Shown here one piece after another: positions 1 to 6,022 of a stretch of DNA of 16,245 bases. A program made the translations under genes and the position numbers. The DNA is taken from positions 1 through 16,245 of the forward strand of contig URQU01000040.1 in the NCBI GenBank assembly GCA_900550055.1, given 5' to 3'. The DNA comes from an uncultured Coriobacteriaceae bacterium (GTDB lineage: Bacteria > Actinomycetota > Coriobacteriia > Coriobacteriales > Eggerthellaceae). Positions within the stretch are counted from its first letter, which is position 1. Each line of letters begins with the position of its first letter. The notes under the pieces are model-generated. The model ran no database searches. It had not been told where the DNA came from and saw only the letters and a program-made list of their open reading frames with translations.

Positions 1-1237
1 CACGAAGACGCTGGAGCTTGACGTGCTGAACCCCGTGTTCACCACGCAGGAGCTGGGCACGTGTGCCGAGCTGCCGAAGGTTGACGTGACGCGCAAGGTC
101 CCGGCCGACGCGAGCGTTTGGAGCTACGGCAAGTACGATACGCGCATCAGCCATGTGTCGGTGCCGCTGACCGACGACATGGTAACGGGCGTGAAGTCCT
201 ATACGTTTGCGGGCAGCAAGTTGTATGCAGTGCCGCTGGACATGGACATTGCACCTACCGGCACGGTGGCGCTCCAGCTGACGGTGAACTACTCCAGCTT
301 GCCGGCCTCTGCGCTGCCCGATGGCGTTGACCCGGTGCCCGATCCGGACCCGGAGCCCACGCCCGATCCTGCGCCCACGCCGGACCCGACGCCGACGCCT
401 TCGCCGAGCCCCAGCCCCACGCCGGGCGGCTCCACCACGGTGGGCACCACGACGAGCGGTCACTTCGCCGCTGGCATATACACGGTTTCGGCCAACCTGT
501 GGTTCGACAAGGCCACCACGGGCCTGCCGCTGAACCCGCACCTGACCAACGGCGGCTTCCCGCCCTCGACGCCGGTGAGCAACAACGCAACCATGACGGT
601 GGACGCTTCCGGCCATGCGTGGGTGAGCGCCCCGGTGGTCATCCAGGACAAGGTGATGGCCGTCAACAACGTGTGGGGCTCCGGCGTGAGCTACGACGGT
701 TCCACGGTGACCATTGACCTGGGCACGCCCACGGCCGATCAGACGCAGTTCGCGGGCACGTGCACTTCCAGCGTGACCATAGGCTGGCTGGCTCGGACCA
801 TCGCCGCGGGCATCTTCAACGGCGTGTGGGATCACACGTGGTCCACGAACTGGGAGGTCGACCTGGTGGCAGGCTCGCTGCCCGCAAGCGGCGGCGGCGA
901 GCTGCCGGCAGCGGCGCAGGCCATTTTGAATGGCGAGAACGGCGTGGCTGTTTCTGGCGACGCTGCGGCTGCTGCGCTGGCGGCGGCCGAGGACGGTGCG
1001 ACTAAAAGCGGCAAGGCTGCCGACGGCAAGTCGTCCGGGTCCGCGAAGTCCGGCGTTGCCGGTGCGGTTGAGGACCTGGCCGACGCGGCCGCGTCCAACC
1101 CCGCGGTTGCGATCGCGCTGGGTTGCGCGGTCGTGCTAGCGGTTGCCGGCGCGGCTGGCGGCGCGTACGCGTACCGCCGCAAGAAGCGTGCAGCTGCGGC
1201 TGCCGGCGATGCGGCAAGCGACGCCGCAAGCAAGTAG
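1..1237 (+). CDS. Surface protein with Pro-rich linker and C-terminal membrane anchor (5' partial)
   Basis: The reading frame is open to the left edge, so the true start and any signal peptide lie outside the window; a GTG at 23 is probably internal. About 100 residues of a beta-rich segment come first, then a Pro/Asp/Thr/Ser linker of roughly 30 residues (about 326-430), then a second beta-rich domain starting near GHFAAGIYTVSANLWFD. This is followed by an Ala/Gly/Ser-rich stalk, one transmembrane helix (about residues 360-383 counted from the GTG) and a positive RRKKR tail. I infer a cell-surface protein anchored by its C-terminal helix and displayed outside. The YTVSANLWFDK...NPHLTN pattern is vaguely like the heme-binding Shp/NEAT beta-sandwich family, but I cannot confirm this and see no proven heme ligands. 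The end of the first segment resembles the end of the second, so there may be two copies of one domain. No sortase signal sits next to the membrane helix. Confidence 0.8.
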   Translation, partial: TKTLELDVLNPVFTTQELGTCAELPKVDVTRKVPADASVWSYGKYDTRISHVSVPLTDDMVTGVKSYTFAGSKLYAVPLDMDIAPTGTVALQLTVNYSSLPASALPDGVDPVPDPDPEPTPDPAPTPDPTPTPSPSPSPTPGGSTTVGTTTSGHFAAGIYTVSANLWFDKATTGLPLNPHLTNGGFPPSTPVSNNATMTVDASGHAWVSAPVVIQDKVMAVNNVWGSGVSYDGSTVTIDLGTPTADQTQFAGTCTSSVTIGWLARTIAAGIFNGVWDHTWSTNWEVDLVAGSLPASGGGELPAAAQAILNGENGVAVSGDAAAAALAAAEDGATKSGKAADGKSSGSAKSGVAGAVEDLADAAASNPAVAIALGCAVVLAVAGAAGGAYAYRRKKRAAAAAGDAASDAASK

Positions 1238-1264
1238 CGGCTGCCGCTGAGCAGCGGCTAGCAA

Positions 1265-1287
1265 GCCCGCCGCCGTCGGCGGCGGGC
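1265..1287 (+). other. Perfect 10-bp GC hairpin downstream of the surface protein gene
   Basis: GCCCGCCGCC (1265-1274) and GGCGGCGGGC (1278-1287) form a perfect stem with a 3-base loop. No T tract follows, so alone it is not a textbook terminator. It is the first of three consecutive hairpins before the strong terminator at 1334-1370. Confidence 0.6.
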
Positions 1288-1293
1288 GAGCAG

Positions 1294-1324
1294 GTGGGAC
1301 GGCGCACTGGGTGCGCTGTCCCAC
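1294..1324 (+). other. 14-bp hairpin between the surface protein gene and its terminator
   Basis: GTGGGACGGCGCAC (1294-1307) pairs with GTGCGCTGTCCCAC (1311-1324) with a single G-T wobble and a 3-base loop. It lies 6 bases after the preceding hairpin and 9 bases before the terminator stem. It may protect the mRNA 3' end or add to termination; the role is inferred. Confidence 0.6.
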
Positions 1325-1333
1325 TGCCTGATG

Positions 1334-1370
1334 CGCCCTGCAGGTTCGAAAGAGCCTGCAGGGCGTTTTT
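1334..1370 (+). terminator. Rho-independent terminator of the surface protein gene
   Basis: CGCCCTGCAGG (1334-1344) and CCTGCAGGGCG (1355-1365) form a perfect 11-bp stem with a 10-base loop, followed immediately by five T (1366-1370). This is a textbook intrinsic terminator for transcription from the left. Confidence 0.9.
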
Positions 1371-1602
1371 GTGTTCGGGGGACGGCCGGAGTGAGTTGGC
1401 GGCTCCGTAACGTTTTGACTCGCTAGCTTTTGTGGGGCCCGCAGCCAAGTGTTGCGGGCTCTTCGCGTTTTTCGCCTTTCGTGTAAATCAAGACTAGAAC
1501 ATATGTTTGTTTCTGATATGATTAAAACAAACATATGTTCTATATGAAAAAGATGGTTGGCAATGTGAGATTTGGCGGATTTTGGTTTGAAAAGGGGTGA
1601 GG
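1371..1602. other. Right part of the 1238-1602 intergenic region: weak hairpin and start of AT-rich block
   Basis: No gene is supported between the surface protein stop at 1237 and the KilA-N start at 1603. After the terminator at 1370 there is a weaker 7-bp hairpin, GCCCGCA (1437-1443) with TGCGGGC (1453-1459), followed by a loosely T-rich stretch to 1475. From about 1485 the composition turns sharply AT-rich and holds the inverted repeat at 1495-1542. A promoter for the KilA-N gene must lie here, but no convincing -35/-10 pair stands out. Confidence 0.5.
1495..1542. promoter_or_regulatory. 18-bp perfect inverted repeat, candidate operator of the KilA-N gene
   Basis: TAGAACATATGTTTGTTT (1495-1512) is the exact reverse complement of 1525-1542, with a 12-base spacer. 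Each arm holds its own 10-bp palindrome AACATATGTT (1498-1507 and 1530-1539). Their centres lie 32 bp apart, close to three helical turns, so two dimers could bind on the same DNA face. It sits about 60 bp upstream of the KilA-N start and is not followed by a T tract. An operator fits better than a terminator. Which protein binds is inferred; the KilA-N protein itself or the downstream RHH/HTH protein are the nearest candidates. Confidence 0.65.
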
Positions 1603-2469
1603 ATGGACAAACAAATTAATGGGCACATCACAGCACTTGGAGTGCAAATTTGCGTTGTGGGCGATGGGACACAAGATGATTTTATTTCGATAACGGACAT
1701 CGCAAGGTACAAAAGCGATGAGCCGAAGATGGTCATACAAAACTGGATGCGCAATCGTAACACCATTGAGTTTTTGGGTGTTTGGGAGGAAATTCATAAC
1801 CCGCGTTTTAAAGGCATCGAATTCGATGCCTTTAAAAAGGAGGCCGGACTCAATTCGTTTATTCTGACGCCGACGAAATGGATTTCTGCTACACAGGCTA
1901 TAGGCATCAGGTCAAAGCGTGGCCGCTATGGCGGAACGTATGCTCATATGGATATCGCTTTCGAATTCGCATCGTGGATATCACCGGAATTCAAGTTGTA
2001 CGTTATCGAAGATTATCGACGGTTGAAGGCTGACGAAAGCAGCAGGTTGTCACTTGGTTGGAATGAGAAGCGGCTGTTTTCAAAAATCAATTACCAAATT
2101 CATACGGAAGCAGTAAAGAGCAATTTGATTCCGGATATTGCTGGGAAAGGCGCGCACTTTACGTATGCAACGGAGGCCGATGTGCTTAATGTTGCATTGT
2201 TCGGGAAAACGGCGAAGCAGTGGCGCGACGAAAATCTTGGCAAACTAGGGAACATACGTGATGCGGCAACGCTGCGTCAGCTTGTGGTGTTGGCAAACTT
2301 GGAAAGTATGAACGCGCAGCTTATAAAGGCGGGGGCAAGTAGGGAAGAGCGCGCAGAATATTTAAATGCCATGGCCAGGGAGCAGTTTGCGGCGCTCGAG
2401 GGAAATCCAACGCTGAAAGCTCTTGAGCGAAAGCTACAAATCGATGATGCAGATAGCAAAAAACAGTGA
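1603..2469 (+). CDS. KilA-N domain protein
   Basis: The product is about 288 residues. The KilA-N DNA-binding domain spans roughly residues 10-145. It shows the typical DFISITDIARYK...VIQNWMRNRNTIEFLGVWE block, then a GRYGGTYAHMDIAFEFASW block and the ISPEFKLYVIEDYRRLK helix. The C-terminal part (about 150-288) is the usual helical region of bacterial KilA-N proteins, with an AKQWRDEN motif. The family, typified by phage P1 KilA, is common in phages and genomic islands; its biochemical role is mostly unknown beyond presumed DNA binding. I chose the ATG at 1603 over the in-frame GTG at 1597 because AAAGGGG at 1591-1597 sits 5 bases before the ATG. The codons are clearly AT-richer than those of the flanking genes, suggesting horizontal transfer. 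The gene lies behind a candidate operator and upstream of two small genes. Confidence 0.9.
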   Translation: MDKQINGHITALGVQICVVGDGTQDDFISITDIARYKSDEPKMVIQNWMRNRNTIEFLGVWEEIHNPRFKGIEFDAFKKEAGLNSFILTPTKWISATQAIGIRSKRGRYGGTYAHMDIAFEFASWISPEFKLYVIEDYRRLKADESSRLSLGWNEKRLFSKINYQIHTEAVKSNLIPDIAGKGAHFTYATEADVLNVALFGKTAKQWRDENLGKLGNIRDAATLRQLVVLANLESMNAQLIKAGASREERAEYLNAMAREQFAALEGNPTLKALERKLQIDDADSKKQ

Positions 2470-2547
2470 TTGAGCACTGGCGAAGATATTAAATACGCAT
2501 GGGAGCATTACGGGATTGGCGCAGTGCGTGTACCGGGCGAGTGAGAA

Positions 2548-2694
2548 GTGAGAATCGGTCTTGGTTTGGACGGCAGTGAAATAGAGATTGTGGGCGCGTT
2601 GCTGGAGAACGGCGAGTGGCTTGCGTACCATGCTATGACACCTCTAACTAAGGAAATGATGCACGAGATAGCGTGCGCGCAAAGGAGGTTGTAG
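2548..2694 (+). CDS. 48-residue hypothetical protein upstream of the RHH/HTH gene
   Basis: A GTG-start frame encodes 48 residues beginning MRIGLGLDGSEIEIVGALL and ending CAQRRL. An in-frame stop at 2542-2544 rules out a longer form. The main support is context: it ends at 2694, two bases before the ATG of the next gene (2697), and the strong AAAGGAGG of that gene (2681-2688) lies inside its last codons. This is the arrangement expected for translational coupling. Its own ribosome site is weak. Two acidic/hydrophobic blocks are separated by GEWLAYHAMTPLT. I recognise no family. A small partner, such as a toxin or antitoxin, for the next gene is possible but speculative. Confidence 0.5.
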   Translation: MRIGLGLDGSEIEIVGALLENGEWLAYHAMTPLTKEMMHEIACAQRRL

Positions 2695-2696
2695 CT

Positions 2697-3296
2697 ATGG
2701 CTGATTGCAAACTTGCGAATGGGCAAACACTCTCTGCGGAAGATATTGAGCGTGAGTGTGCGGAATACGAGTCGGGCACGTGGGATGGTCGGCTTGACTG
2801 CATACCTGTTGGTCCTGCAGCAATTGCCGACGAGCCGCTGGTAACGGTTACGGTAAAGTTTCCGGCATCAATGATAGCCGCAGTAGATGAAAGAAGCTCC
2901 GATCGTTTCGACTACATCCGCCGGGCAGTTGCGGCAGCCATTTTTGCCGATGCCTGTGAAATGGCTGCAGAATGGTTGCAGGGTGAGTGTGAATATCAGG
3001 CAATCCACGATGAGCCTTTTCCGAAGCAGACGTTTGGCAACCAGCCGAAAAATGGCGGTAAGGTTGTTATTGTCGCGGTCAATGCCGACAAAGGCACTGT
3101 TCGCAAAGTTAACGCATCGCGCGCGGCTGAAATGCTCGGCGTTACCAAGGGTCGTGTTTCGCAGATGGTCAAGGCGAATCAGCTGGAAGCTTTTAGGGAT
3201 GGGGGCACTGTTTGGGTGACGCTCGATAGCATAGAGGCCCGCCTTGCCGAAAAGCCTAAGGCCGGGCGTCCTGCAAAAGCTCAGGCAACGGCATAA
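2697..3296 (+). CDS. Probable DNA-binding protein with RHH-like and HTH-like segments (antitoxin-like)
   Basis: The product is 199 residues. The ATG at 2697 is preceded by a strong AAAGGAGG eight bases upstream, so the GTG at 2673 is rejected. The N-terminus (LANGQTLSAEDIERECAEYESG) is acidic. Residues ~48-81 (VTVTVKFPASMIAAVDER...FDYIRRAVAAAIF) have the strand-helix-helix pattern of CopG/Arc-type ribbon-helix-helix proteins. Residues ~138-183 (VNASRAAEMLGVTKGRVSQM...GGTVWVTLDSIEARL) look like an excisionase/MerR-type helix-turn-helix with its wing. A Lys/Arg/Pro-rich tail follows. RHH proteins are typically antitoxins or repressors, and the HTH half suggests a second DNA contact. It is tightly linked to the 48-residue gene and probably belongs to the KilA-N block. 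Autoregulation is likely but inferred. No recognisable toxin lies next to it. Confidence 0.75.
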   Translation: MADCKLANGQTLSAEDIERECAEYESGTWDGRLDCIPVGPAAIADEPLVTVTVKFPASMIAAVDERSSDRFDYIRRAVAAAIFADACEMAAEWLQGECEYQAIHDEPFPKQTFGNQPKNGGKVVIVAVNADKGTVRKVNASRAAEMLGVTKGRVSQMVKANQLEAFRDGGTVWVTLDSIEARLAEKPKAGRPAKAQATA

Positions 3297-3505
3297 GCGC
3301 AAGAAGGGTTGCGGCGATGGAAATAAAGAAGATTATAGAGCCATAAAGATTAGGCAAGGTATGCCTAATGCAATGTTTTCTTCTGTGATCACCGGTCCGT
3401 GAATTTCCCTTTGCAAACTTTTCGTGAAGTTGTCTATAGGTAACATAGGTCACTGACAAATTCGCCTTGTTTAACTAAACTTGTTAGCCGTATATAAAAG
3501 CGGCT
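3297..3505. other. Left part of the 3297-3610 intergenic region: hairpin and direct repeat
   Basis: No credible gene is seen between 3297 and 3610. An 8-bp inverted repeat ATTAGGCA (3349-3356) / TGCCTAAT (3362-3369) with a 5-base loop may end the upstream transcript, but only a loose TTTTCTTC follows at about 3376. Further on are a tandem 9-bp direct repeat ATAGGTAAC/ATAGGTCAC (3436-3453) and a short dyad GTTTA-AC-TAAAC (3469-3480). These could be regulator half-sites upstream of the transporter operon. Confidence 0.4.
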
Positions 3506-3537
3506 TTGACAGGGCATTATGATTAGCGGTGATTAAT
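3506..3537 (+). promoter_or_regulatory. Candidate promoter of the transporter/activase operon
   Basis: A perfect -35 TTGACA lies at 3506-3511. At 17-20 bp spacing only weak -10 candidates appear (TGATTA at 3530-3535 or ATTAAT at 3532-3537). A better-looking TATGAT at 3518-3523 is too close to this -35, and TATAAA at 3493-3498 has only a distant TTGTTT. I take 3506-3537 as the likeliest, with low certainty. It would give a leader of about 65-70 bases. Confidence 0.35.
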
Positions 3538-3583
3538 CCGGGCGCATACATTGGCTGGCTTTCCACGTGTTGCTTCCGTCAAA

Positions 3584-3604
3584 GCCTTTCCGTGTGAAAG
3601 GCGG
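3584..3604 (+). promoter_or_regulatory. Hairpin that buries the ribosome binding site of the binding-protein gene
   Basis: GCCTTTC (3584-3590) pairs perfectly with GAAAGGC (3596-3602) across a CGTGT loop. GAAAGGCGG (3596-3604) is also the Shine-Dalgarno sequence for the ATG at 3611. The folded leader would therefore hide the ribosome site, allowing translational control of the first gene of the operon. No known riboswitch fold is recognised. Confidence 0.5.
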
Positions 3605-3610
3605 ACATAT

Positions 3611-4852
3611 ATGGCTAACTTCTTGATGACGCGGCGCAGCTTCACCGCGCTTGCGGGTGTGGCGGCGCTTTCGGCGCTTGGCTTGGGCGGATGCTCGTCG
3701 GGCGAAGGCGCGAAGGGCGGCGTAGCAGCGGGCGGCAGCGATGCAAACGATGGTGTTACGTTCTCCGCGTACACCGAAGCGCGCGAGCTTATGGGCAGCG
3801 CCGATGCGTGTGATGTGCGCGTCGGCCTTATCATGGGCCCGCCGTCTATGGGCCTGTCGCAGTTCATCGTGGCTGCTCAGGCGGGCAAAACGTTCAACAA
3901 CTTCACGTTCGAGCCTAACGGCGTGGACTATGTGGGCCTGTCTGCTCTGTTCAACAAGGGCGACTACGACATTTGCACGTTGCCTAGCAATATCGGCCCT
4001 ATCCTGTACAACAACACCGAGCTGAAAAACCAGTACGAGGTTATCAGCGTGAATAATCTGGGCGTGCTGTATGTTATGACCAACGACGAATCGGTGTCCA
4101 CGCTCGACGACCTGCGCGGCCGCACCGTATACAGCTACGGCGAGGGTGGCACGCCGGAGTACACCATTGAGGCGCTGTTGGCGAAAAATGGTCTCGAGGG
4201 GACGTTCAACCTGGAGTTCAAATCGAGCCCGCTTGAGGTGCTGAACATGATGCAGCAGCAGGACGGGTGCGTGGCCATTTTGCCGCAGCCGTTCGTGTCG
4301 CTGGCAAAAATCCTGGTCAACCCGCTGTATATTCCCATCGACCTGACGGTTGAGTGGGACCGCGCCTTCGCCGACACAGGCAGCCAGGCTGTCACCACCA
4401 CAACCATCGTGAATAAGCAGTTCCTGGAAGAGCATGAGCAGGCCGTCGTCGAGTACCTGAACATGGCGGGTCAGTCGGTAGCGTGGACGCTTGAGAACAT
4501 GGGCGACGCCGCCGCGCTGCAAGAGGAGCTGGGCACGTTCTTGAACAACTCTGTGGCGCTTGACGCCATGCCCTACATTTCCATGGTGAACCTGACGGGC
4601 GAGGATATGCGCACGGCGCTGTCGGGCTTTTTGCACGAGTTGTATCTGGCGAATCCCGATTCTATCGGCGGCAAGATGCCCGGTGAGGACTTTTATTACC
4701 TGCCGCCTGAAGGTCAGCTGGACGAGCGCTTCCTGCAGGCGGGCTTGGAGCAGGCCACGCAGCATGAAAGCAGCGCCGGCACCGTCAACGGCGGCGTGAC
4801 CGCTAGCGCGGCCGACGCGCAGGCCGCCGTTGAAGCGCTTGGCGGCAAGTAG
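3611..4852 (+). CDS. Tat-exported lipoprotein, ABC-transporter substrate-binding protein (NMT1/SsuA/TauA-like)
   Basis: The product is 413 residues. The ATG at 3611 follows GAAAGGCGG by six bases. The N-terminus has a twin-arginine motif (MTRRSFTALAG, residues 6-16), a hydrophobic stretch and a lipobox LGGC with Cys28. It should therefore leave folded through Tat and be anchored by lipid outside the membrane. A Gly/Ser-rich spacer precedes a periplasmic-binding fold of about 330 residues: DVRVGLIMGPPSMGLSQFIV, GVDYVGLSALFNKGDYDICT, then the hinge-region DDLRGRTVYSYGEGGTPEYT. This order matches the NMT1/SsuA/TauA group, which carries ligands such as sulfonates, nitrate, pyrimidines or other small organics to NitT/TauT-type transporters. 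The substrate is unknown. It is followed after 14 bases by its permease and heads the operon, which also carries a reductase-activase. An unusual Ala/Gly/Gln-rich tail follows the fold. Confidence 0.88.
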   Translation: MANFLMTRRSFTALAGVAALSALGLGGCSSGEGAKGGVAAGGSDANDGVTFSAYTEARELMGSADACDVRVGLIMGPPSMGLSQFIVAAQAGKTFNNFTFEPNGVDYVGLSALFNKGDYDICTLPSNIGPILYNNTELKNQYEVISVNNLGVLYVMTNDESVSTLDDLRGRTVYSYGEGGTPEYTIEALLAKNGLEGTFNLEFKSSPLEVLNMMQQQDGCVAILPQPFVSLAKILVNPLYIPIDLTVEWDRAFADTGSQAVTTTTIVNKQFLEEHEQAVVEYLNMAGQSVAWTLENMGDAAALQEELGTFLNNSVALDAMPYISMVNLTGEDMRTALSGFLHELYLANPDSIGGKMPGEDFYYLPPEGQLDERFLQAGLEQATQHESSAGTVNGGVTASAADAQAAVEALGGK

Positions 4853-4866
4853 CGGAAAAGGGAACC

Positions 4867-6021
4867 ATGTTCGAAAAGTTGAAAGGCCTGGTAGGCGGCA
4901 TGGGCGCGCGTGGCGCCGTTGCCACCGATGCGCCCGACGAGCTGCCTCGTATGCAGTTCGCCGCCATTGCCGCGAAGGTGGGAATGCCTGAAGAAAAGGT
5001 TGCCATGATGGCGCAAATGGTGCGGCAAAACGGTATGGCCGACGCGCAGATGGGCTTCATGATGCAGACGGCCACCGCTAAAGGCGTCACCTGCGAGGAG
5101 ATCATGAGCATGCTCACCAGCATGGGCGTGGCGAAAAGCCAGGTGGTGCGCGTGATGTCGGCGCAAGGGCTCATGGCCGAGGACGAGGCGCAGCGTATTT
5201 TGGACGCCGAACGTGCTGCAGCCGAGCGCCGCGCCGCCGCCAGCAAGACCAGCGCGCGCAAGCAGTTCGCCCGCAAGGCGATCATCATTGCGTTTTGGCT
5301 GGTGGTGTGGGAACTGCTGGACCACGTGGTCGACAACCGCCTTGTGCTTGCCGGGCCTATCCGCACGGCTCAGGCGCTGGCTGACCAGGTGGTCATGCCG
5401 AACTTCTGGATGATCGTCGGCGCCAGCTTCGGGCGCATCGCGCTGGGCTTTTTACTGTCGTTTGCGGTGGGCTTCCTGCTGGCGTTGGTGGCGTGCCGCG
5501 TGCGTCTGTTTCGCGACTTCATCGACCCCATCATCAGCCTGTTGCGCACCATCCCGGTGGCGTCGTTCATCATCTTGCTGCTCATCTGGGTAGGCAACCA
5601 GGCGCTCACCGTGTTCCTGGCGTTCTTCATCGTGCTGCCGCTCATCTACACGAACATGGTCACCGGCTTCGAAAGCGTGGACAAGCAGATGCTGGAGATG
5701 GCGCGCGTATACGGGCTGTCGAAGTGGCGCACGTTTCTGTACGTGTATCGCCCGGCGTTCATGCCGTTTCTACTGTCCAGCACCAAGATTTCGCTGGGCA
5801 TGACGTGGAAAAGCGGCATCATGGCCGAGGTTCTGGCCACGCCGAAACCCTCTATCGGCAAAGAGATGGCCACGGCGCGTACGTTTTTGGACACGCCCGA
5901 TTTGCTGGCGTGGACCGTGGTGGTGATGGTGGCATCGGTGCTGTTCGAGAAGGCGTTCATGGCGCTGCTCAAGCGCGCGAACCGTCCGCTTGGCGGATTC
6001 ATCGGGAAACGAGGCGAGTGA
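4867..6021 (+). CDS. NitT/TauT-type ABC permease with extra cytosolic N-terminal domain
   Basis: The product is 384 residues; usual permeases of this class have about 250-270. AAAAGGGA precedes the ATG at 4867. The core begins near residue 136 with a first membrane helix (AIIIAFWLVVWELL). More helices lie at about 180-210, 225-265 and 345-368. The coupling EAA-type loop is at about 276-300 (MLEMARVYGLSKWRTFLYVY), where the ATPase docks. Residues 1-135 are extra: three short Met-rich helical repeats (KVGMPEEKVAMMAQMVRQNG, a similar CEEIMSMLTSMGVAKSQVV, and between them a third helix pair), then a charged Ala/Arg linker. I do not recognise this segment. It lacks Cys pairs and should sit in the cytoplasm. 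The stop at 6019-6021 is one base before the GTG of the ATPase gene, so the two are probably coupled. A sensory or partner-docking role for the extension is inferred. Confidence 0.88.
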   Translation: MFEKLKGLVGGMGARGAVATDAPDELPRMQFAAIAAKVGMPEEKVAMMAQMVRQNGMADAQMGFMMQTATAKGVTCEEIMSMLTSMGVAKSQVVRVMSAQGLMAEDEAQRILDAERAAAERRAAASKTSARKQFARKAIIIAFWLVVWELLDHVVDNRLVLAGPIRTAQALADQVVMPNFWMIVGASFGRIALGFLLSFAVGFLLALVACRVRLFRDFIDPIISLLRTIPVASFIILLLIWVGNQALTVFLAFFIVLPLIYTNMVTGFESVDKQMLEMARVYGLSKWRTFLYVYRPAFMPFLLSSTKISLGMTWKSGIMAEVLATPKPSIGKEMATARTFLDTPDLLAWTVVVMVASVLFEKAFMALLKRANRPLGGFIGKRGE

Positions 6022-6022
6022 C

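Noticed and set aside
880..900. LPASG as a sortase sorting signal in the surface protein
   Set aside because: It lies about 70 residues before the membrane helix instead of right next to it, so it is not a usable sorting signal.
3256..3459. 67-residue minus-strand ORF in the gap before the transporter operon
   Set aside because: It overlaps the end of the RHH/HTH gene, and has no ribosome site and no recognisable sequence.
3538..3610. Riboswitch such as thiamine or SAM upstream of the transporter operon
   Set aside because: Only a single small hairpin is visible in about 70 bases; no conserved core of a known riboswitch is seen.
3533..4765. 410-residue open frame on the minus strand opposite the binding-protein gene
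   Set aside because: It is Arg/Gln/His-rich, without domains or a ribosome site, and lies entirely across a clear lipoprotein gene.
5990..6022. TTG start for the ABC ATPase gene
   Set aside because: It would overlap the permease end; the GTG at 6023 has a better-placed purine-rich site and starts one base after the stop.
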